Shown: positions 37,150-46,930 of the stretch, piece by piece
Layout: every line of letters begins with the position of its first letter
How positions within the stretch are numbered: the first letter of the stretch is position 1
Source: Pseudomonadota bacterium
GTDB lineage: Bacteria; Pseudomonadota; Alphaproteobacteria; Micropepsales; Micropepsaceae
Assembly (NCBI GenBank): GCA_021851325.1
Contig: JAJZDZ010000004.1
Location: 119,391 to 183,390 of the forward strand
DNA length: 64,000 bases
Direction of reading: 5' to 3'
Notes under the pieces: model-generated
What the model saw: only the letters and a program-made list of their open reading frames with translations
The model's database searches: none
Told to the model about the DNA's origin: nothing
Program-made: the position numbers and the translations under genes

Positions 37150-38523
37150 TCACGCAGATGCCGCGAAGCCACTTCCGTTGATACGCTCAGCCCGCAGGGC
37201 TTCGGCCATCAGAAATGCCAGCTCGAGTGCCTGGCTTGCATTCAGACGCGGATCGCAATGGGTGTGATAGCGACTGGACAGATCCTGATCCGAAATCGCC
37301 TGGGCTCCCCCCAGACATTCGGTCACGTTCTGCCCGGTCATTTCGAAATGAACACCACCAGCATGGGTGCCTTCGGCCCCGTGGATCTCGAAGAAGCTGC
37401 GGATCTCCTTGAGAATACGGTCGAACGGTCGGGTCTTGTAGCCCGACTGCGATTTAATCGTGTTGCCGTGCATGGGATCGGAGGACCACACCACCTTTGC
37501 CCCTTCCCGGCTCACAGCCCGGATGAGGCGGGGCAGCCGTTCCGCCACGCGATCAGCCCCGAAGCGGCAGATCAGGGTGAGGCGACCGGGTAGATTGTCG
37601 GGATTGAGAACCGCGATCAGTCGCAGCAACTCGTCTTCCCCGATACTGGGACCACATTTAAGGCCCAGCGGGTTCTTGATGCCGCGGCAGAACTCGACAT
37701 GGGCGCCATCGAGCTGGCGGGTTCGGTCGCCGATCCACAGCATATGGGCTGAAGTATTATACCAGTCACCAGAGGTCGAATCGATCCGGGTCAGCGCCTG
37801 CTCATAGCCAAGCAGCAGGGCCTCATGGCTGGTATAAAAATCGGTGGTGCGCAATTGCGGTACCGAGGCGGAGGTAATCCCGCAGGCTTCCATAAAATCG
37901 AGGGTCTCCCCGATCCGGCCCGCCAGTGCCTGGTAGCGCTCTCCGGCGGCATTGCCAGCGATAAAGCTGAGTGTCCAGCGATGGACGTTATGGAGGTCCG
38001 CATAGCCGCCGCTGGCAAAAGCCCGCAAGAGGTTAAGCGTCGCCGCTGACTGGGCATAGGCCTGCATGAGGCGCTGGGGATCAGGTTTGCGGCTTTCCGG
38101 GGTAAAATCAGGGCCGTTGACGCAGTCACCCCGATAGGAGGGCAGCTCCACCCCGTCCTGACGCTCAAACGGCTCCGAACGGGGTTTGGCGAACTGTCCG
38201 GCGATACGTCCCACCTTCACCACCGGCATCGCGGCAGCAAAGGTCAGAACAACCGACATCTGCAGCAGCACCCGGAACAGATCCCGGATATTGTCAGGAT
38301 GAAACTCGGCAAAGCTCTCGGCGCAGTCGCCTCCTTGCAGCAGAAACGCTTTGCCCTCAGCGACCTGGGCGAGGGCCCGGCGCAGGTTTCTTGCCTCTCC
38401 GGCAAAAACCAGGGGTGGATGAGACTTCAGGCGCGCCTCGACCGCGGCCAGTTCCGCCGGATCGGGGTATTCAGGCACCTGGCGAATGGGCTTTTCCCGC
38501 CAGGAGGACGGCGTCCACGACAC
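37150..38523 (-). CDS. aroG: Class II 3-deoxy-7-phosphoheptulonate (DAHP) synthase
   Basis: First step of the shikimate pathway: phosphoenolpyruvate plus erythrose 4-phosphate to DAHP. It is the plant/actinobacterial class II type, common in alphaproteobacteria. From GTG 38523 it has 457 residues starting [20 protein letters not shown], the class signature, with GGAG 9 bases upstream. Other conserved stretches are [54 protein letters not shown] and [20 protein letters not shown]. Upstream in-frame ATG 38553 lacks a ribosome site. Confidence 0.94.
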   Translation of the reverse strand: MSWTPSSWREKPIRQVPEYPDPAELAAVEARLKSHPPLVFAGEARNLRRALAQVAEGKAFLLQGGDCAESFAEFHPDNIRDLFRVLLQMSVVLTFAAAMPVVKVGRIAGQFAKPRSEPFERQDGVELPSYRGDCVNGPDFTPESRKPDPQRLMQAYAQSAATLNLLRAFASGGYADLHNVHRWTLSFIAGNAAGERYQALAGRIGETLDFMEACGITSASVPQLRTTDFYTSHEALLLGYEQALTRIDSTSGDWYNTSAHMLWIGDRTRQLDGAHVEFCRGIKNPLGLKCGPSIGEDELLRLIAVLNPDNLPGRLTLICRFGADRVAERLPRLIRAVSREGAKVVWSSDPMHGNTIKSQSGYKTRPFDRILKEIRSFFEIHGAEGTHAGGVHFEMTGQNVTECLGGAQAISDQDLSSRYHTHCDPRLNASQALELAFLMAEALRAERINGSGFAASA

Positions 38524-38633
38524 AGTGGCGTACTCCAAGAACCACCCCCGCATATACGGGACACTGCAAAAGAATGCCAGTGCGCCACAACCGCGCCACC
38601 TGTCCGGCACCAATCTGCGGCGCCCAAGAAGGC

Positions 38634-39347
38634 CTATTTTGCCCGCACCGACGCGCGTTGCAGTTCGCTGCGCCGCGTTTGACGGTAAGCGCTGCGCATT
38701 GTCGTGTACGGCTCGAGCGAGGCATCCGAAAGCTGGGTGCGCAGATAAAGCGCGTTCGCATGGGCCTGAAAAGACTGGACGGTCTCAATCCCGACCACCG
38801 TTCCGGTATGGGCAAGGAGCGACCAGCCGCCAGGAATATAGAACAACGGGTCGGCCACAACGTCGACGAGGGCGCCAAACGCGTCACGCACCGATGTCGG
38901 CCCGACCACCGGCAGCACCAGAAATGGGCCACTCCCTACACCGTAATCGGCGAGTGTCTGCCCAAAATCGGCGTGTTGGGGTGGAAGCCCTGCGTGGGTC
39001 TCGGCAAAATCATTCAGACCACCGAGCCCCAATGTCGAATTGAGGAAAAACCGCGCCAGCGTTTCGGCGGCACTCTGCACCCGGCACTGTAGCAGCTCGT
39101 TGGCAAACACGACCGGGCTTTGCAGATTGGTGAGGACATTGTGCAGCGGCCGTTTCAGCCCGACCGGGACCTGATAGGTATAGACCCAGTCCACGGGTAA
39201 CGTTACGTGGCGGTTGACGCGCTCGTTGAAGCCAAAGACGACGCGGTTCACTGGCTCGAAGGGATCATCCGGTGCAGACAGCCGGGCGCAACAGCTGACG
39301 AGCAGAAGCGCTGGAACCATCGCTGCTCTCGTCAATCCCCTGATCAT
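38634..39347 (-). CDS. mlaA: MlaA/VacJ-family outer-membrane lipoprotein
   Basis: Outer-membrane component of the Mla pathway that removes phospholipids from the outer leaflet. It has a hydrophobic signal ending in a lipobox-like LLLVSC. The family core is [20 protein letters not shown] and [11 protein letters not shown]. The helix-rich middle includes [20 protein letters not shown] and [20 protein letters not shown], the MlaA signature. The ATG at 39347 gives the more natural signal peptide; GTG 39371 is in frame and neither has a strong ribosome site. No mlaFEDCB genes adjoin. Two adjacent Cys make the exact lipidated residue ambiguous. Confidence 0.92.
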   Translation of the reverse strand: MIRGLTRAAMVPALLLVSCCARLSAPDDPFEPVNRVVFGFNERVNRHVTLPVDWVYTYQVPVGLKRPLHNVLTNLQSPVVFANELLQCRVQSAAETLARFFLNSTLGLGGLNDFAETHAGLPPQHADFGQTLADYGVGSGPFLVLPVVGPTSVRDAFGALVDVVADPLFYIPGGWSLLAHTGTVVGIETVQSFQAHANALYLRTQLSDASLEPYTTMRSAYRQTRRSELQRASVRAK

Positions 39348-39397
39348 CGCGGCAAATGTCAACTGTGCCACCCGCGTCTTGCGCGTCGCAGATCTAA

Positions 39398-39429
39398 GGC
39401 CGGGTCTTGCTTTCTACAAGACCCCGGCC
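39398..39429 (-). terminator. Stem-loop downstream of gor
   Basis: A 12-bp stem (GGCCGGGTCTTG / CAAGACCC-C-GGCC with one bulged C) and 7-base loop lies about 90 bases beyond the gor stop, reading leftward, and just before mlaA. Only TTAGAT follows, so it is a modest terminator candidate for the rpiA-gor transcript. Confidence 0.45.
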
Positions 39430-39520
39430 CGACCTCAGACCAGGTGCCTGCAGGCGGTTGGCTGCGGACGAGAATGCGGCCAGGCGGCTTTGCGGGATAG
39501 AAAGAAAGCCCAATCTGGCC

Positions 39521-40903
39521 TCAGGCCGGTAACGGCTCCTTGCTGTAGCTCTTGGCGCGCATGGTCACGAGTTCCTCGGCAGCCGAGGGATGCAGCGCCA
39601 TGGTTGCATCAAAATCAGCCTTGGTCGCTCGCATTTTAAGTGCGATGGCAACGACCTGGATGATCTCCGCGGCATCGTGGCCGAAGATATGGCAGCCAAG
39701 TACGCGGCCTGTATCAGCGTCCACGACAAGCTTGAAGAGGCTGCGTTCTTCACGTCCGCTCAAGGTGTGTTTCAATGGACGGAATTTCGAAAGGTAGACA
39801 TCGATGCGGTGTCCCTTCCGGAGTGCAGCGTCCTCGCTCATCCCAACAGTCGCGATTTCGGGCTGACTGAAGACGGCAGTTGGAACAAGTTCATGATCTA
39901 CAGGAGTGCGCTTTTTCTCAAAAACGGTGCGCACAAATGCCATCGCTTCGTGAATTGCAACAGGCGTCAGCTGCAGCCGGTCAGTAACATCACCAATGGC
40001 ATATATATTTTCCACATTGGTACGCGAGCATTCATCTACCAGCACTTCCCCTTTGGCACCGACAGTGACACCAGCCTTGTCAAGACCAAGATTTTCGGTA
40101 TTGGGCAATCTGCCAATAGCCGCCATCACACAGTCGGCTTCCAGTATCTCGTCATGATCTGTCAGCACGAAGAACTCATCGCCACGCTTGTCGATACGAC
40201 GAAATTGGCGACGGGTGACAATGCGCAATCCCTTGTTGTTCATTGCCTCGGTGAGGCTATCACGCATGTGTTCATCGAAGCCACGCAATATCTTCTCACC
40301 GCGATAGACCAAAGTTGTTTCGCAACCAAGGCCATGGAAAATATTGGCGAACTCAACAGCGATGTAGCCGCCACCAGCGATGACGATGCGGCGCGGCAGT
40401 CTTTCCAGGTGAAAGGCTTCATTGGATGTGATTGCATGCTCACTGCCTGTGCAGTCACCGAGGTTGTGCGAGGGGCGGCTACCTGTCGCAATCAAGATGT
40501 ATTCAGCGGTCACGCGCCGCTTGGAATGTGCCAGATATATGGTATGGGCATCGAGCAGTTCGGCCCGATCCATGATGATTTCAGCACCCGATTTCGTCAC
40601 ATTCTGACGATACAGGTCCGACAGACGTGCGATCTCCTTGTCCTTGTTGGCAACGAGCGTGGTCCAGTCGAATTTGCGTGCAGGTAGTGTCCAGCCAAAA
40701 CCAGACGCATCTTCAAACTCCTCGCCAAAATGACTGGCATAGACAAAGAGCTTCTTGGGAATGCAGCCACGGATTACACAGGTTCCACCAAAGCCGTATT
40801 CCTCAGCGACAGCCACGCGTGCACCTTGCGCTGCCGCCATGCGACTGGCGCGTACGCCACCTGATCCTCCGCCTATCACAAACAGATCATAATCGTATGT
40901 CAT
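39521..40903 (-). CDS. gor: Glutathione-disulfide reductase
   Basis: Flavoprotein that reduces oxidised glutathione with NADPH in the cytoplasm. It has 460 residues. FAD motif: FVIGGGSGGVRASRMAAAQG. Redox-active disulfide: GGTCVIRGCIPKKLFVYASH. NADPH motif: VIAGGGYIAVEFANIFHGLG. The C-terminal HPSAAEELVTMR carries the catalytic His-Pro pair. The start overlaps the rpiA stop (ATGA), giving an rpiA-gor operon that links NADPH-supplying pentose phosphate metabolism with thiol redox defence. Confidence 0.95.
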   Translation of the reverse strand: MTYDYDLFVIGGGSGGVRASRMAAAQGARVAVAEEYGFGGTCVIRGCIPKKLFVYASHFGEEFEDASGFGWTLPARKFDWTTLVANKDKEIARLSDLYRQNVTKSGAEIIMDRAELLDAHTIYLAHSKRRVTAEYILIATGSRPSHNLGDCTGSEHAITSNEAFHLERLPRRIVIAGGGYIAVEFANIFHGLGCETTLVYRGEKILRGFDEHMRDSLTEAMNNKGLRIVTRRQFRRIDKRGDEFFVLTDHDEILEADCVMAAIGRLPNTENLGLDKAGVTVGAKGEVLVDECSRTNVENIYAIGDVTDRLQLTPVAIHEAMAFVRTVFEKKRTPVDHELVPTAVFSQPEIATVGMSEDAALRKGHRIDVYLSKFRPLKHTLSGREERSLFKLVVDADTGRVLGCHIFGHDAAEIIQVVAIALKMRATKADFDATMALHPSAAEELVTMRAKSYSKEPLPA

Positions 40904-41607
40904 GACGCCTTCCGTTCCAGAATTCTTGTGCCGTCAGGACCGGCAACTATGAGGTGACTGGCGAGGCCGATGAAGAGGCCATGGTCGACCACTCCGGGCA
41001 CTTGGGACAGCACACTGGCAAGAGCCGGTGCGTCATGAATCACCTTCAAAGCGCAGTCAAAGATAAGATTGCCACCATCGGTTCGAAACAATCCCTCGGC
41101 ACCGTTGCGTGGCGTTACCGCCACATTTTTGTATCCGGCAATCGCCAGCGCCCGCTCCAGACGGTCAAGGGTGCTACGCGCACCAAAGGCGACGACTTCC
41201 ACCGGCAGAGCAAAGGCACCGAGGCGCTTCACCAGTTTGGACTGGTCCGCGATCACCACCATTCTGCGGGAGGACGCGGCAACGATTTTCTCACGTAACA
41301 ATGCGCCTCCCCCGCCCTTGACCAGATTGAGGGCATCATCAGCTTCGTCGGCGCCATCTATGGTCACATCGAGAGGTGCAAGATCATCCAAGTCGGCGAC
41401 CCTGATGCCCAGCGCGCGGGCTTTGTCAGCGGTACGCTCAGAGGTTGCCGCCCCTACCACCTCAAGCCCCCGGGCGACACGCGCGCCCAGAAGTTCGAGA
41501 AAGGCTTCTGCCGTGGAACCGGTACCAAGTCCAAGACGCATGCCCGGGTGGATAAAATCGAGAGCGGCGGCCGCTGCTGCACGTTTGAACTCTGCTGGAT
41601 CGCTCAT
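40900..41607 (-). CDS. rpiA: Ribose-5-phosphate isomerase A
   Basis: Interconverts ribose 5-phosphate and ribulose 5-phosphate. It has 235 residues. Conserved segments are GLGTGSTAEAFLELLG (phosphate loop), TIDGADEADDALNLVKGGGG (catalytic Asp) and LLREKIVAASSRRMVVI with the catalytic Glu and Lys. The C-terminal GVVDHGLFIGLASHLIVAG is intact. It is translationally coupled to gor. The 249 bases upstream to glmS hold no recognisable gene or RNA. Confidence 0.95.
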   Translation of the reverse strand: MSDPAEFKRAAAAAALDFIHPGMRLGLGTGSTAEAFLELLGARVARGLEVVGAATSERTADKARALGIRVADLDDLAPLDVTIDGADEADDALNLVKGGGGALLREKIVAASSRRMVVIADQSKLVKRLGAFALPVEVVAFGARSTLDRLERALAIAGYKNVAVTPRNGAEGLFRTDGGNLIFDCALKVIHDAPALASVLSQVPGVVDHGLFIGLASHLIVAGPDGTRILERKAS

Positions 41608-41856
41608 TTGGCCTCCTGCCCCTCAACATCCACCAGTGGAAGGCAGGAGGGGACGTCACAACATACTCAGGGCGGCAATACGCAAGGTGACGAAAGATCA
41701 GGGCCCGATGTCAACCACGGCGCAGATGACTTCAAGCCCTGCCGATTGCGACCTATCGCGCCGGCCCGTTAAAGGCAGACCATAGCGGTCCTGTCCCGCG
41801 ATTCCTACTGCCGTGCCGCCAGCGCACTTGAGCGGCCGGGCACCGCGTCGACCGGA

Positions 41857-43686
41857 CTACTCGACGGTGACGCTCTTGGCGAGATTACGTGGTTGATCGA
41901 CATCGGTGCCCTTTGCCAGTGCCATGTAGTAGGCCAGCATCTGCACCGGCACAGCATAGAGAAGTGGTGCAAAGGTGGGGGCCATTGACGGCACTGCGAT
42001 GCAAGCATGGGCCGCCTCCCCTGCTGCGGCGATTCCTGCGGCGTCCGAAATCAGTATGACCTTGCCGCCCCGCGCGATGGTTTCCTGCATGTTGGAGACG
42101 GTCTTTTCGAACCAGTTGTCATGCGGTGCCAGCACGATCACCGGAACGTTCTCGTCAATCAGCGCAATGGGGCCGTGTTTCATTTCACCGGCAGCGTAGC
42201 CTTCGGCATGAATGTAGGAGATTTCCTTGAGCTTGAGTGCGCCTTCCATGGCCAGCGGAAAATTGACGCCGCGCCCGAGATAAAGAACGTCGCGGGCCTT
42301 GGCGAGATCGCCGCCCAGGGCCTCGACCACCTCTTCCTGCTTCATGAAGTCAACAATGTGGCGCGGGATCTCAAGAAGAGACGCGACCAGCGGCCGCTCC
42401 TGATCGGCTCCAAGGACGCCGCGGACCCGACCGGCGGCAATCGCCAGGGCAGCGAGTACGGAGAGCTGGCAGGTGAACGCCTTGGTCGAGGCCACGCCAA
42501 TCTCAGGTCCGGCAAACGTGGGAAGGACAATATCTGCCTCTCTTGCGATCGAGCTCTCAGGCACATTGACCACAGCAATAGTGGTCTGGCCACTGGCCTT
42601 GGCATCGCGCAGCGCGGCCAGGGTGTCGGCAGTTTCCCCAGACTGGGAGATGAAGAGCGCGGCCCCGCCTTTGGGATAAACGGGCTCACGATAGCGCAGT
42701 TCCGAGGCCACATCAGCCTCCACTGCAAGCCGGGCGATGCGCTCAAACCAGTATTTGCCGATCAGTCCGGCATAAAACGCCGTTCCACAAGCCGAAATCG
42801 TCAAACGGCTGGCATTCCTGAGGACCTCGACCAGAGCCTCCTCTCGCAACTGAACGCGCAGGGCCGAAGGATCAAGATAGTGGGCCAGCGTATGGGCAAT
42901 GACCTCAGGCTGCTCGTGAATTTCCTTGGCCATAAAATGGCGGTAGCCCGCTTTATCCACGAGACCTGCAGAAGCCGTGGTGGTGCGGATGACACGCTGC
43001 ACAGGCTGCCCAGCGCTGTCGAAGATTTCAACATTTGGGCCACGCAGCACGGCGACATCGCCATCCTCGAGATAGGCAACGCGGTTGGTGAACGGAGCCA
43101 GCGCAAAGGCGTCAGAGCCAAGATAGGCTTCCTGCTCGTCATATCCGACCGCAAGAGGACTTCCCTTGCGGGCCCCCACCAGAAGGCCGTCATGTCCGGC
43201 AAAAATCATGGCCAGGGCATAGGCGCCCGTAAGTCGGCGGACCGCTTCCCTTGCCGCGATGACCGGCTCAAGTCCCTGATCGAGCAGTTGGGTCACGAGA
43301 TGAACCGCAACTTCTGTGTCAGTCTCTGATTCGAAATGATGCCCTTTGGCGATCAGTTCACTGCGCAAATCGCGGAAATTCTCGATGATGCCGTTATGCA
43401 CCAGAGCTACGCGACGCGAGGCATGGGGGTGCGCATTACTCTCGGTTGGAGCCCCGTGCGTCGCCCAGCGTGTATGTCCGATTCCGGTGCGACCACCCAG
43501 TGGCTTTTGCTGCAGGACCCGGTCGAGCTGCGTGAGCTTGCCGGGACTGCGGCGCCGTTCGATATGGCCATCAACCAAAGTGGCAACCCCGGCCGAATCA
43601 TAGCCGCGATATTCCAGGCGACGCAGCGCCTCGACCAGCTGCGGTGCCGCGTCCTTGGTTCCGGCAATACCGACGATCCCGCACAT
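41857..43686 (-). CDS. glmS: Glutamine-fructose-6-phosphate aminotransferase (isomerising)
   Basis: Makes glucosamine 6-phosphate for peptidoglycan and lipid A. It has 609 residues. Cys2 of MCGIVGIAGT is the glutaminase nucleophile, GHTRWATHGAPTESNAHPH is typical of the glutaminase domain, and two SIS domains follow (SACGTAFYAGLIGKYWFE, SQSGETADTLAALRDAKASG, STKAFTCQLSVLAALA). The C-terminal end DQPRNLAKSVTVE is canonical. It begins 3 bases after the glmU stop; there is no room for a glmS ribozyme leader. glmU-glmS is a common operon. Confidence 0.96.
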   Translation of the reverse strand: MCGIVGIAGTKDAAPQLVEALRRLEYRGYDSAGVATLVDGHIERRRSPGKLTQLDRVLQQKPLGGRTGIGHTRWATHGAPTESNAHPHASRRVALVHNGIIENFRDLRSELIAKGHHFESETDTEVAVHLVTQLLDQGLEPVIAAREAVRRLTGAYALAMIFAGHDGLLVGARKGSPLAVGYDEQEAYLGSDAFALAPFTNRVAYLEDGDVAVLRGPNVEIFDSAGQPVQRVIRTTTASAGLVDKAGYRHFMAKEIHEQPEVIAHTLAHYLDPSALRVQLREEALVEVLRNASRLTISACGTAFYAGLIGKYWFERIARLAVEADVASELRYREPVYPKGGAALFISQSGETADTLAALRDAKASGQTTIAVVNVPESSIAREADIVLPTFAGPEIGVASTKAFTCQLSVLAALAIAAGRVRGVLGADQERPLVASLLEIPRHIVDFMKQEEVVEALGGDLAKARDVLYLGRGVNFPLAMEGALKLKEISYIHAEGYAAGEMKHGPIALIDENVPVIVLAPHDNWFEKTVSNMQETIARGGKVILISDAAGIAAAGEAAHACIAVPSMAPTFAPLLYAVPVQMLAYYMALAKGTDVDQPRNLAKSVTVE

Positions 43687-43689
43687 CGA

Positions 43690-45051
43690 TTACTTTTCCT
43701 TCTTGCTCAGGGACTTTTCTTTGGCCTTGCGCTCACGGAAGTCATGGGCCCAGCCCTGAATTTCCTTGCGCGGCGCGCGTGTGAAGCACAAGGCATCCTT
43801 GGCGACGGCCGAGCCGGATATGGTCGAGCCGGCACCGATGTAAGCGCCATCGGCGATGGTAACAGGAGCTACAAGTGCACTGTTGGAACCGATAAACGCA
43901 CCTGCGCCGATTTCAGTGCGATATTTGAAGAAGCCGTCGTAATTGCAGGTGATCGTGCCTGCACCAATATTGGCCCCCGCTCCCACACTTGCATCGCCCA
44001 GATAGGTCAGATGGTTGGCTTTGGCACCGTCACCCACCTTCGTCGCCTTGACCTCGACAAAATTGCCGATATGGGCACCACGACCGATGTCAGCGCCCGG
44101 CCGCAGCCGCGCATAAGGACCAATGATGGCTCCTTCATGAACCACGCAATCTTCCAGATGCGAGAACGCCTTGATTTCAGCGCCTGATTTGACGGTTACA
44201 CCTGGCCCGAAAACAACATAGGGGCCGATCGTGCAGTCACTTTCAAGAACGGTATCATGGCTCAGGAAGACCGTATCTGGGGCCTGCAGTCCGACTGCAT
44301 TGGCCAGCGCTGCGCTGCGCAAGCGGCGTTGCATTTCAGCTTCGGCCGCTGCCAGCTCACCGCGCGAGTTGACCCCCATCATTTCGGTTTCTTCAGCCAT
44401 GACGATGGCGCAGGCAACTCTGTCCTGGCGGGCCAAAAGCGGCACATCGGTCAGATAATATTCGCCCTGACTGTTATCGTTCGAAAGACGCGAGCACCAG
44501 TCGAAAAATTGCGGCGCCGGTGCCGCCATGATCCCGGCATTACAGATGGTCACCCGGCGTTCATCGGCACTGGCATCACGATACTCCACGATGCGCGCAA
44601 GCCGGCCATCCTTTTCCGCAATGACCCGGCCATAGGAGGGATTGGTCGAATTGAAGGCAACGATCGCCATGCCCGTCTGTGCCTGTGCGGCAAAGGACGC
44701 GGCAAATGTGTCGGACGCGACGAGAGGCATGTCGCCATAGGCGACAACCAGCCGTCCCGCAAAATCAGCCAGCGCAGGACGGGCGGCCGCCGCTGCGTGA
44801 CCGGTCCCAAGCTGGCTATGCTGGATTACGCAGTGGGCGCCACGGGCGGCTGCATAGTCGCGTACGCTCTGGCCGGCAGGCGCCGTCACGACAATGATAC
44901 GTTCAACCCCGGCCGCTGCCACCGCATCCATCACATGCCCGAGGATTGGCTTGCCGGCAATTCTATGCAGAACCTTGGGTAGCGCCGACTTCATGCGCGT
45001 GCCCATGCCAGCTGCGAGGATCACCGCTGCCCGTTCATTTGTGGAACTCAT
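43690..45051 (-). CDS. glmU: Bifunctional GlmU (N-acetylglucosamine-1-phosphate uridyltransferase / glucosamine-1-phosphate acetyltransferase)
   Basis: Produces UDP-N-acetylglucosamine from glucosamine 1-phosphate. From ATG 45051 it has 453 residues. The N-terminal uridyltransferase has VILAAGMGTRMKSALPKVLH and AYGDMPLV. The C-terminal left-handed beta-helix is visible as hexapeptide repeats (VTVKSGAEIKAF ... GANIGAGTITCNYDG). The in-frame extension up to 45180 has no GlmU-like sequence and is not part of the gene. GGGA lies 5 bases before the chosen ATG. It forms an operon with glmS. Confidence 0.96.
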   Translation of the reverse strand: MSSTNERAAVILAAGMGTRMKSALPKVLHRIAGKPILGHVMDAVAAAGVERIIVVTAPAGQSVRDYAAARGAHCVIQHSQLGTGHAAAAARPALADFAGRLVVAYGDMPLVASDTFAASFAAQAQTGMAIVAFNSTNPSYGRVIAEKDGRLARIVEYRDASADERRVTICNAGIMAAPAPQFFDWCSRLSNDNSQGEYYLTDVPLLARQDRVACAIVMAEETEMMGVNSRGELAAAEAEMQRRLRSAALANAVGLQAPDTVFLSHDTVLESDCTIGPYVVFGPGVTVKSGAEIKAFSHLEDCVVHEGAIIGPYARLRPGADIGRGAHIGNFVEVKATKVGDGAKANHLTYLGDASVGAGANIGAGTITCNYDGFFKYRTEIGAGAFIGSNSALVAPVTIADGAYIGAGSTISGSAVAKDALCFTRAPRKEIQGWAHDFRERKAKEKSLSKKEK

Positions 45052-45203
45052 GTTTGTCCCTTGCCTTAACTCGCTCTGTCTCTGCCTGTGCCCTTGCCAA
45101 AGCCCGGCGCTTCGCCGGATAACCCTGCAGCGCGCCACGGTAAACCAACGATTTGCGACGTAATATTGCCGCAGATTCAAACTTCAGGATGTTCAGTCTA
45201 TAG

Positions 45204-45866
45204 ATGCAACCTACCTACATATTTGATCTCGACGGGACGCTGGTTGACACTGCGCCAGACCTGCTTTCAGCCACCAATGCCGTCCTGCTGCAGGCCGGGA
45301 GGCCCGCCATTGAGCCGTCCGGTTTGCGCGAGATGGTCGGAATGGGGGCCCGGGTGCTCATTCTCAGAGCCTTTGCGGCAACCGGACCTGAGTTGGCCGA
45401 AGCGGACCTTCCCCCACATTACGATCGCTTTTTAAGCTTTTACCGGGACCATATTGCGGCGGAAAGCCGACCGTTTCCAGGCGTCGAGGAGACCCTCAAA
45501 AGGCTCCTTGGACAGGCGCGCCTGGGCGTGTTGACCAACAAGCCCCAGGATCTTGCCGACCGCTTGCTGCACGAACTGGAGCTCGAGCACTATTTTCAGG
45601 CCATCCACGGCGTCGGCCGCCTTTCTGTGGCCAAGCCAGACCCGCGGGTGTTTCGTCACGTGGTGGACGAACTCGGTGGGGCGGCAGGCGGGGTGGTCAT
45701 GATCGGAGACAGCGCCACCGATGTGGCCACGGCGCGGGCGGCCGGAGCGCCGGTGATTCTCGTCGATTACGGATATACCCCAACCCCGGCGCGGGAGCTT
45801 GGCGCCGATGCCGTGATCAGCGACTTCCGCCAGCTTCCCGCGGTGGCAGCCAGCTTGCTGCGCTGA
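45204..45866 (+). CDS. gph: HAD-family phosphatase, probable phosphoglycolate phosphatase
   Basis: Removes phosphate from 2-phosphoglycolate. It has 220 residues. HAD motif I is IFDLDGTLVDTAPDL with both catalytic Asp residues, motif II is VLTNKPQDL, motif III is the Lys in SVAKPDPRVF, and motif IV is MIGDSATDVATARAAG. The VDTAPDLLSATNAVL sequence fits Gph better than other HAD members, but substrate range is broad in this family. It is divergent from glmU and followed by tRNA-Val. Confidence 0.87.
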   Translation: MQPTYIFDLDGTLVDTAPDLLSATNAVLLQAGRPAIEPSGLREMVGMGARVLILRAFAATGPELAEADLPPHYDRFLSFYRDHIAAESRPFPGVEETLKRLLGQARLGVLTNKPQDLADRLLHELELEHYFQAIHGVGRLSVAKPDPRVFRHVVDELGGAAGGVVMIGDSATDVATARAAGAPVILVDYGYTPTPARELGADAVISDFRQLPAVAASLLR

Positions 45867-45916
45867 TGCCTGTCTGCGGCAGAGGCCGGTAAGAGGGAGC
45901 GCGCACCGTCGGCACC

Positions 45917-45946
45917 TTGACGGGTGGGGCTTGCCCGCCCTATAGG
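45917..45946 (+). promoter_or_regulatory. Sigma-70-type promoter for tRNA-Val
   Basis: TTGACG (-35) and TATAGG (-10) are separated by 18 bases, about 45 bases upstream of the mature tRNA 5' end. A short stem-loop (GCTACC / GGTAGC, 45961-45979) lies in the leader. This is the best housekeeping promoter seen by eye in the window. Confidence 0.55.
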
Positions 45947-45991
45947 CGGTCCCACTTCGGGCTACCTCCTTGCGGTAGCAAGACCAGCTCC

Positions 45992-46066
45992 GGGCGCGTA
46001 GCTCAGCGGGAGAGCACTCCCTTCACACGGGAGGGGTCACAGGTTCAATCCCTGTCGCGCCCACCA
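45992..46066 (+). tRNA. tRNA-Val (anticodon CAC)
   Basis: A complete cloverleaf: acceptor GGGCGCG / CGCGCCC, D stem GCTC / GAGC, anticodon stem CTCCC / GGGAG with loop TTCACAC (anticodon CAC at 46024-46026, reading GUG), T stem ACAGG / CCTGT with loop TTCAATC, discriminator A and an encoded CCA. Length is 75 bases. Confidence 0.96.
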
Positions 46067-46273
46067 TTTCTGAAAAAGCCAACGCATTGATTAAATCCGC
46101 CGCGCTTCCATGCAGCCAGTCACCTGGTTGCCGTCACTGCCAACAATCGGCCGTGGAGGAATCCGCGCACCGGCAGGCATGACGCCCTGAGGATCGTCGA
46201 CGTGACGGCCCTCCTTTGCAGCCGGTCCCGTTTATCGTATGCAACAACCTTTCCAGCCTCAGGATTCAGGAGG

Positions 46274-46930
46274 TCAGGGCACGTCGCCGACGTTTGGCAA
46301 CATCCCCTTCAGCAAGCAGAAGAATCGCTGCCGCATTTCTGCTTCCCCGAGGACTTCGCGACCGTAGGTCACCTGCGAGAATTCACAGTAGCGTGCCACT
46401 GCGAGCCAGTTCTGCGCATCCATATCCGGATTGGTGCTGCCGACGCGGCGCAGCTGCTCGGCGATACGGCTGACCCAGAGCCGGTTATGTGCAACCACCT
46501 TCTGGCGCAGCGTATCGGGAAGAGACCAGGCAAACAGAAAGCTGCAATCTATGGCCAGATCCAGCTGCCGGTCTCGTGCCTCTTGCGCGATATAGGAGGC
46601 AAGATGATCCGCCAATGCCAGTACATGCCTTGCCCGTGCCCGACTGGTGCGTGCCACCCGCAACTCCTGAAAGATCTCCATCATGCGCGTGAGCATCGCA
46701 ACGCTATAAGGTGCGCTCCGCGCACGATGATCATCCCACGCCGCTTCGAGAAGTTCGGCGAGTGAACCAAAATAATAGCTGGTCAGCGACAGCTTCACCT
46801 CCGCCTGGGCCGCGATGGCGCGGTGGGATGCACCGCCGACGCCTTGCTCGGCAATGACACGCTGCGCCGCACGCAGGATCTTCGTGCGCGTTTGCTCACC
46901 CTTGGAGGTGAACAGAACTTGTCCTGCCAT
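46274..46930 (-). CDS. TetR-family transcriptional regulator
   Basis: A 218-residue repressor-type regulator. The N-terminal helix-turn-helix region is RTKILRAAQRVIAEQGVGGA followed by SHRAIAAQAEVKLSLTSYYF, with the YYFGS recognition end typical of TetR. The C-terminal ligand-binding part is helical and not assignable. ATG 46930 overlaps the stop of the S1P-lyase-like gene (TGATG). GTG 46933 is an in-frame alternative. The coupling says it controls, and is made with, the upstream lyase and kinase genes. A candidate operator is the palindrome at 50380-50401. Confidence 0.9.
   Translation of the reverse strand: MAGQVLFTSKGEQTRTKILRAAQRVIAEQGVGGASHRAIAAQAEVKLSLTSYYFGSLAELLEAAWDDHRARSAPYSVAMLTRMMEIFQELRVARTSRARARHVLALADHLASYIAQEARDRQLDLAIDCSFLFAWSLPDTLRQKVVAHNRLWVSRIAEQLRRVGSTNPDMDAQNWLAVARYCEFSQVTYGREVLGEAEMRQRFFCLLKGMLPNVGDVP

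Noticed and set aside
42007..43329. A 440-codon open frame opposite glmS
   Set aside because: glmS is unmistakable on the other strand, and this frame has no recognisable features.
43687..43689. glmS ribozyme
   Set aside because: Only 3 bases separate glmU and glmS, so no leader RNA can be present.
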